Source of the DNA: Bacteroidales bacterium
GTDB taxonomy: Bacteria > Bacteroidota > Bacteroidia > Bacteroidales > PUMT01
DNA: 7,680 nt
NCBI GenBank assembly: GCA_007132365.1
Contig: SLOS01000038.1
Coordinates: 1 to 7,680, forward strand
Direction: 5' to 3'
Each line of letters starts with the position of its first letter. Position 1 is the stretch's first letter. Positions 6,580 through 7,680 of the stretch are shown here, one piece after another. Under the pieces are notes generated by a model. It ran no database searches. It saw only the letters and a program-made list of their open reading frames with translations, and had not been told where the DNA came from. The position numbers and the translations under genes are program-made.

Positions 6580-7413
6580 TCAAACTGGCAGGGCATAAAC
6601 GGTTTCTTTTATCTCATTGGCCCATTCTGCCAGGGATTTTGATTTGTCAAAGTGGCTCCATGGAACCGGTTTACCTATGGTAACATGAATTTTCTGGTGT
6701 CTTTGCCTGAACATTTCATCGGGCAGGTAGAACATTTCAATGTTTGCTTTGATGCCAAGCATCTTGCGCAGGTTTGCCAGACGGTAAAAAAAAGGTGAAT
6801 TCTTTCCTTCAAAATGGACCGGTATAATATCCCTTTTATGATCTATAGCTTTTTTAACGAAATTTTTTTTCCATTGAAGATCCACAATCTTCTTACCCTG
6901 TTTACGTGAACAAAGTCCCGCGGGAAAATAAAGTACCTGATAATCCGACCTGTAGAGTTCTTCAATTCTTCTTACATATTCGGCGGACTGGCGTCCGTGT
7001 TTGTTTACAGGTATAAAAAGTGGCTCAAGGTTTTTTAGGTTAAGCAACAGGTCATTAACAATAAATTTTACATTTTGATGGTGCCTTCCTATTATGTCAA
7101 GGAATACCATTCCGTCAAGTCCCCCCAGCGGATGATTTGAGACAAAAATAAACCTTCCTTCCCGGGGAATATTTTCTTCTCCGGATACGGAATATTTAAA
7201 TTCATAAAATTCAAGCACATGGGCTAAAAAGTCAAGTCCCTGTTTATCCCTGAATTTTTCAAGTACAAAATTTATCTCATCCTGGTGGATTGTACGCTTT
7301 ATATAGCTAAGAATAAATTTGGGGATCATTTTGTAGATATGCGGATTTTTCTTTTTGAAAATAGCGTCCACATCTATATTTACGGGCCCCTGAAGTGGTT
7401 CTTTTTCTGTCAT
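6580..7413 (-). CDS. glsA: GlsA-like lyso-amino-acid-lipid O-acyltransferase (PlsC family)
   Basis: The 277-residue product belongs to the PlsC/LPLAT acyltransferases and, by its neighbour, to the GlsA/OlsA branch that adds the second acyl chain to the 3-hydroxyl of an N-acyl amino acid. Block I is FVSNHPLGGLDGM (90-102) with H94 and D100; the spacing is H-X5-D rather than the classic H-X4-D. Block II is around PLFIPVNKHGRQS (131-143), block III is FPAGLCSRK (163-171) where most relatives have FPEGTRS, and block IV is IIPVHFEGKNS (196-206). The N-terminal 75 residues are mixed hydrophobic and basic (IPKFILSYIKR) and may contact the membrane; no clear transmembrane helix is seen. The gene precedes glsB on the same strand by 242 nt, and the pair matches the GlsA/GlsB pair known from Bacteroides. 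The start at 7413 follows an A/T-rich leader without Shine-Dalgarno. Family is firm; the exact lipid is inferred from context. Confidence 0.86.
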   Translation of the reverse strand: MTEKEPLQGPVNIDVDAIFKKKNPHIYKMIPKFILSYIKRTIHQDEINFVLEKFRDKQGLDFLAHVLEFYEFKYSVSGEENIPREGRFIFVSNHPLGGLDGMVFLDIIGRHHQNVKFIVNDLLLNLKNLEPLFIPVNKHGRQSAEYVRRIEELYRSDYQVLYFPAGLCSRKQGKKIVDLQWKKNFVKKAIDHKRDIIPVHFEGKNSPFFYRLANLRKMLGIKANIEMFYLPDEMFRQRHQKIHVTIGKPVPWSHFDKSKSLAEWANEIKETVYALPV

Positions 7414-7439
7414 TGGATTGATAAAATGCTTTGTAAATA

Positions 7440-7447
7440 CAAAAATA
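7440..7447 (-). promoter_or_regulatory. Candidate -7 promoter box for glsA
   Basis: On the minus strand the bases read TATTTTTG, an exact fit to TAnnTTTG, 26 nt before the ATG at 7413. The nearest minus-strand TTTG upstream (7475-7478) is 27 nt away, longer than the usual 19-21, so the -33 part is poor. The box lies 28 bp from the first MraZ-type repeat. Confidence 0.33.
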
Positions 7448-7475
7448 GTAAGAATTGGTTAAAAAAGTTATTAAC

Positions 7476-7512
7476 AAAGTGGTGAAAAATGGGGTAAAGT
7501 GGTTGAAAGTGG
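7476..7512 (+). promoter_or_regulatory. MraZ operator: four direct heptamer repeats at 10-bp spacing
   Basis: Four heptamers stand in exact 10-bp register: AAAGTGG at 7476-7482, AAAATGG at 7486-7492, AAAGTGG at 7496-7502 and AAAGTGG at 7506-7512. Characterised MraZ proteins bind tandem repeats of this type upstream of their own gene (TGGGN repeats with 5-bp spacers in E. coli, AAAGTGG-like repeats in mycoplasmas), with about one helical turn between repeats. The array ends 38 bp before the mraZ ATG, and its last two boxes flank and overlap the likely -33 region, which fits autorepression of the dcw operon. Confidence 0.82.
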
Positions 7513-7531
7513 ATATTTTTTTTTATTTTTA
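7503..7531 (+). promoter_or_regulatory. Candidate mraZ promoter
   Basis: TTG at 7503-7505, an 18-bp spacer and TATTTTTA at 7524-7531 (one mismatch to TAnnTTTG) give a plausible Bacteroidota promoter, with a start near 7537 and a leader of about 14 nt. The upstream element falls between MraZ repeats three and four, so bound MraZ would cover it. Confidence 0.4.
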
Positions 7532-7550
7532 CCTGTTAAAAGCTGAATTT

Positions 7551-7680
7551 ATGGCAACTTTTATTGGTGATTTTACATGTAAAGTTGATTCAAAAGGGAG
7601 AGTGATCCTTCCTTCGGCATTTAAAAAGCAGATGCCTGCCGCAGCTATGGATAAATTTGTTGTAAAGAAAGATATTTTTG
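7551..7680 (+). CDS. mraZ: MraZ transcriptional regulator (3' truncated by window edge)
   Basis: The first 43 codons read MATFIGDFTCKVDSKGRVIL, then PSAFKKQMPAAAMDKFVVKK and DIF, which is the N-terminal half-domain of MraZ with its GDxxxxxDxKGRxxxP signature; the initial MATFIGD and QMPAAA segments are typical of Bacteroidota members. About two thirds of the protein (usually near 150 residues) lies beyond the right edge. MraZ is a ring-forming AbrB/SpoVT-fold DNA-binding protein that controls the dcw (division and cell wall) operon, of which it is normally the first gene, followed by rsmH, ftsL and a penicillin-binding protein. The start is set by the family N-terminus and by the operator array 38 bp upstream. 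Nothing in the visible part is broken. Confidence 0.96.
   Translation, partial: MATFIGDFTCKVDSKGRVILPSAFKKQMPAAAMDKFVVKKDIF

Noticed and set aside
7285..7485. 66-codon plus-strand open frame running out of glsA into the mraZ upstream region
   Set aside because: It is antisense to the glsA start, covers the promoter and operator zone and has no family resemblance; not a gene.
1..7680. Mobile element, phage, defence system, CRISPR array or tRNA/rRNA in the window
   Set aside because: No transposase, integrase, spacer-repeat periodicity, long terminal repeats or cloverleaf-like sequence was seen; all genes look like core chromosomal genes.

Overview
The window looks like a chromosomal core segment of a member of the Bacteroidota, most likely a Bacteroidales-type lineage. 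The evidence is an N-terminal MraZ sequence of the Bacteroidota type, a GlsB/GlsA pair for glycine-lipid (amino-acyl lipid) synthesis, a long PurF-like amidotransferase of the kind seen in this phylum, AT-rich leaders with little Shine-Dalgarno character, and several TAnnTTTG-like promoter boxes. No mobile element, CRISPR array, rRNA or tRNA was seen. The genus cannot be fixed from this sequence alone.

Layout. The left edge (3-509, +) is the C-terminal two thirds of a YebC/TACO1-family protein. It converges on an AbgT-family transporter (625-2169, -), with a 25-nt inverted repeat between them. Divergent from the transporter is a small lipoprotein with a LEA14/WHy-like domain (2304-2759, +). 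After a 169-nt AT-rich gap that holds a plausible promoter comes a tight two-gene unit: a secreted SPOR-domain protein (2929-3378, +) and, 10 nt later, a 639-residue PurF-like class II glutamine amidotransferase/phosphoribosyltransferase (3389-5308, +). This converges on two minus-strand genes, glsA (6580-7413) followed by glsB (5390-6337), separated by 242 nt without a gene. At the right edge mraZ (7551 onward, +), usually the first gene of the division/cell-wall (dcw) cluster, starts divergently from glsA.

How the genes fit together. GlsB (GNAT-type N-acyltransferase) and GlsA (PlsC-type O-acyltransferase) would act one after the other to make an N-acyl and then a diacyl amino-acid lipid of the membrane. 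The SPOR protein and lipoprotein are envelope proteins, and the AbgT-type carrier is an inner-membrane exporter or importer. The PurF-like enzyme would be cytosolic and belongs to nucleotide or amino-sugar-phosphate metabolism, but its exact reaction is uncertain. The clearest regulatory element is a run of four AAAGTGG-like heptamers at exact 10-bp spacing just upstream of mraZ, which matches the known pattern of MraZ operators and sits between the divergent glsA and mraZ starts.

Most of the window is conserved housekeeping sequence. I found no convincing new multi-gene system. The points most worth a second look are the MraZ operator shared with a lipid gene, the changed active-site and cluster positions in the long PurF-like protein, and the HX5D/FPAG motifs of GlsA.
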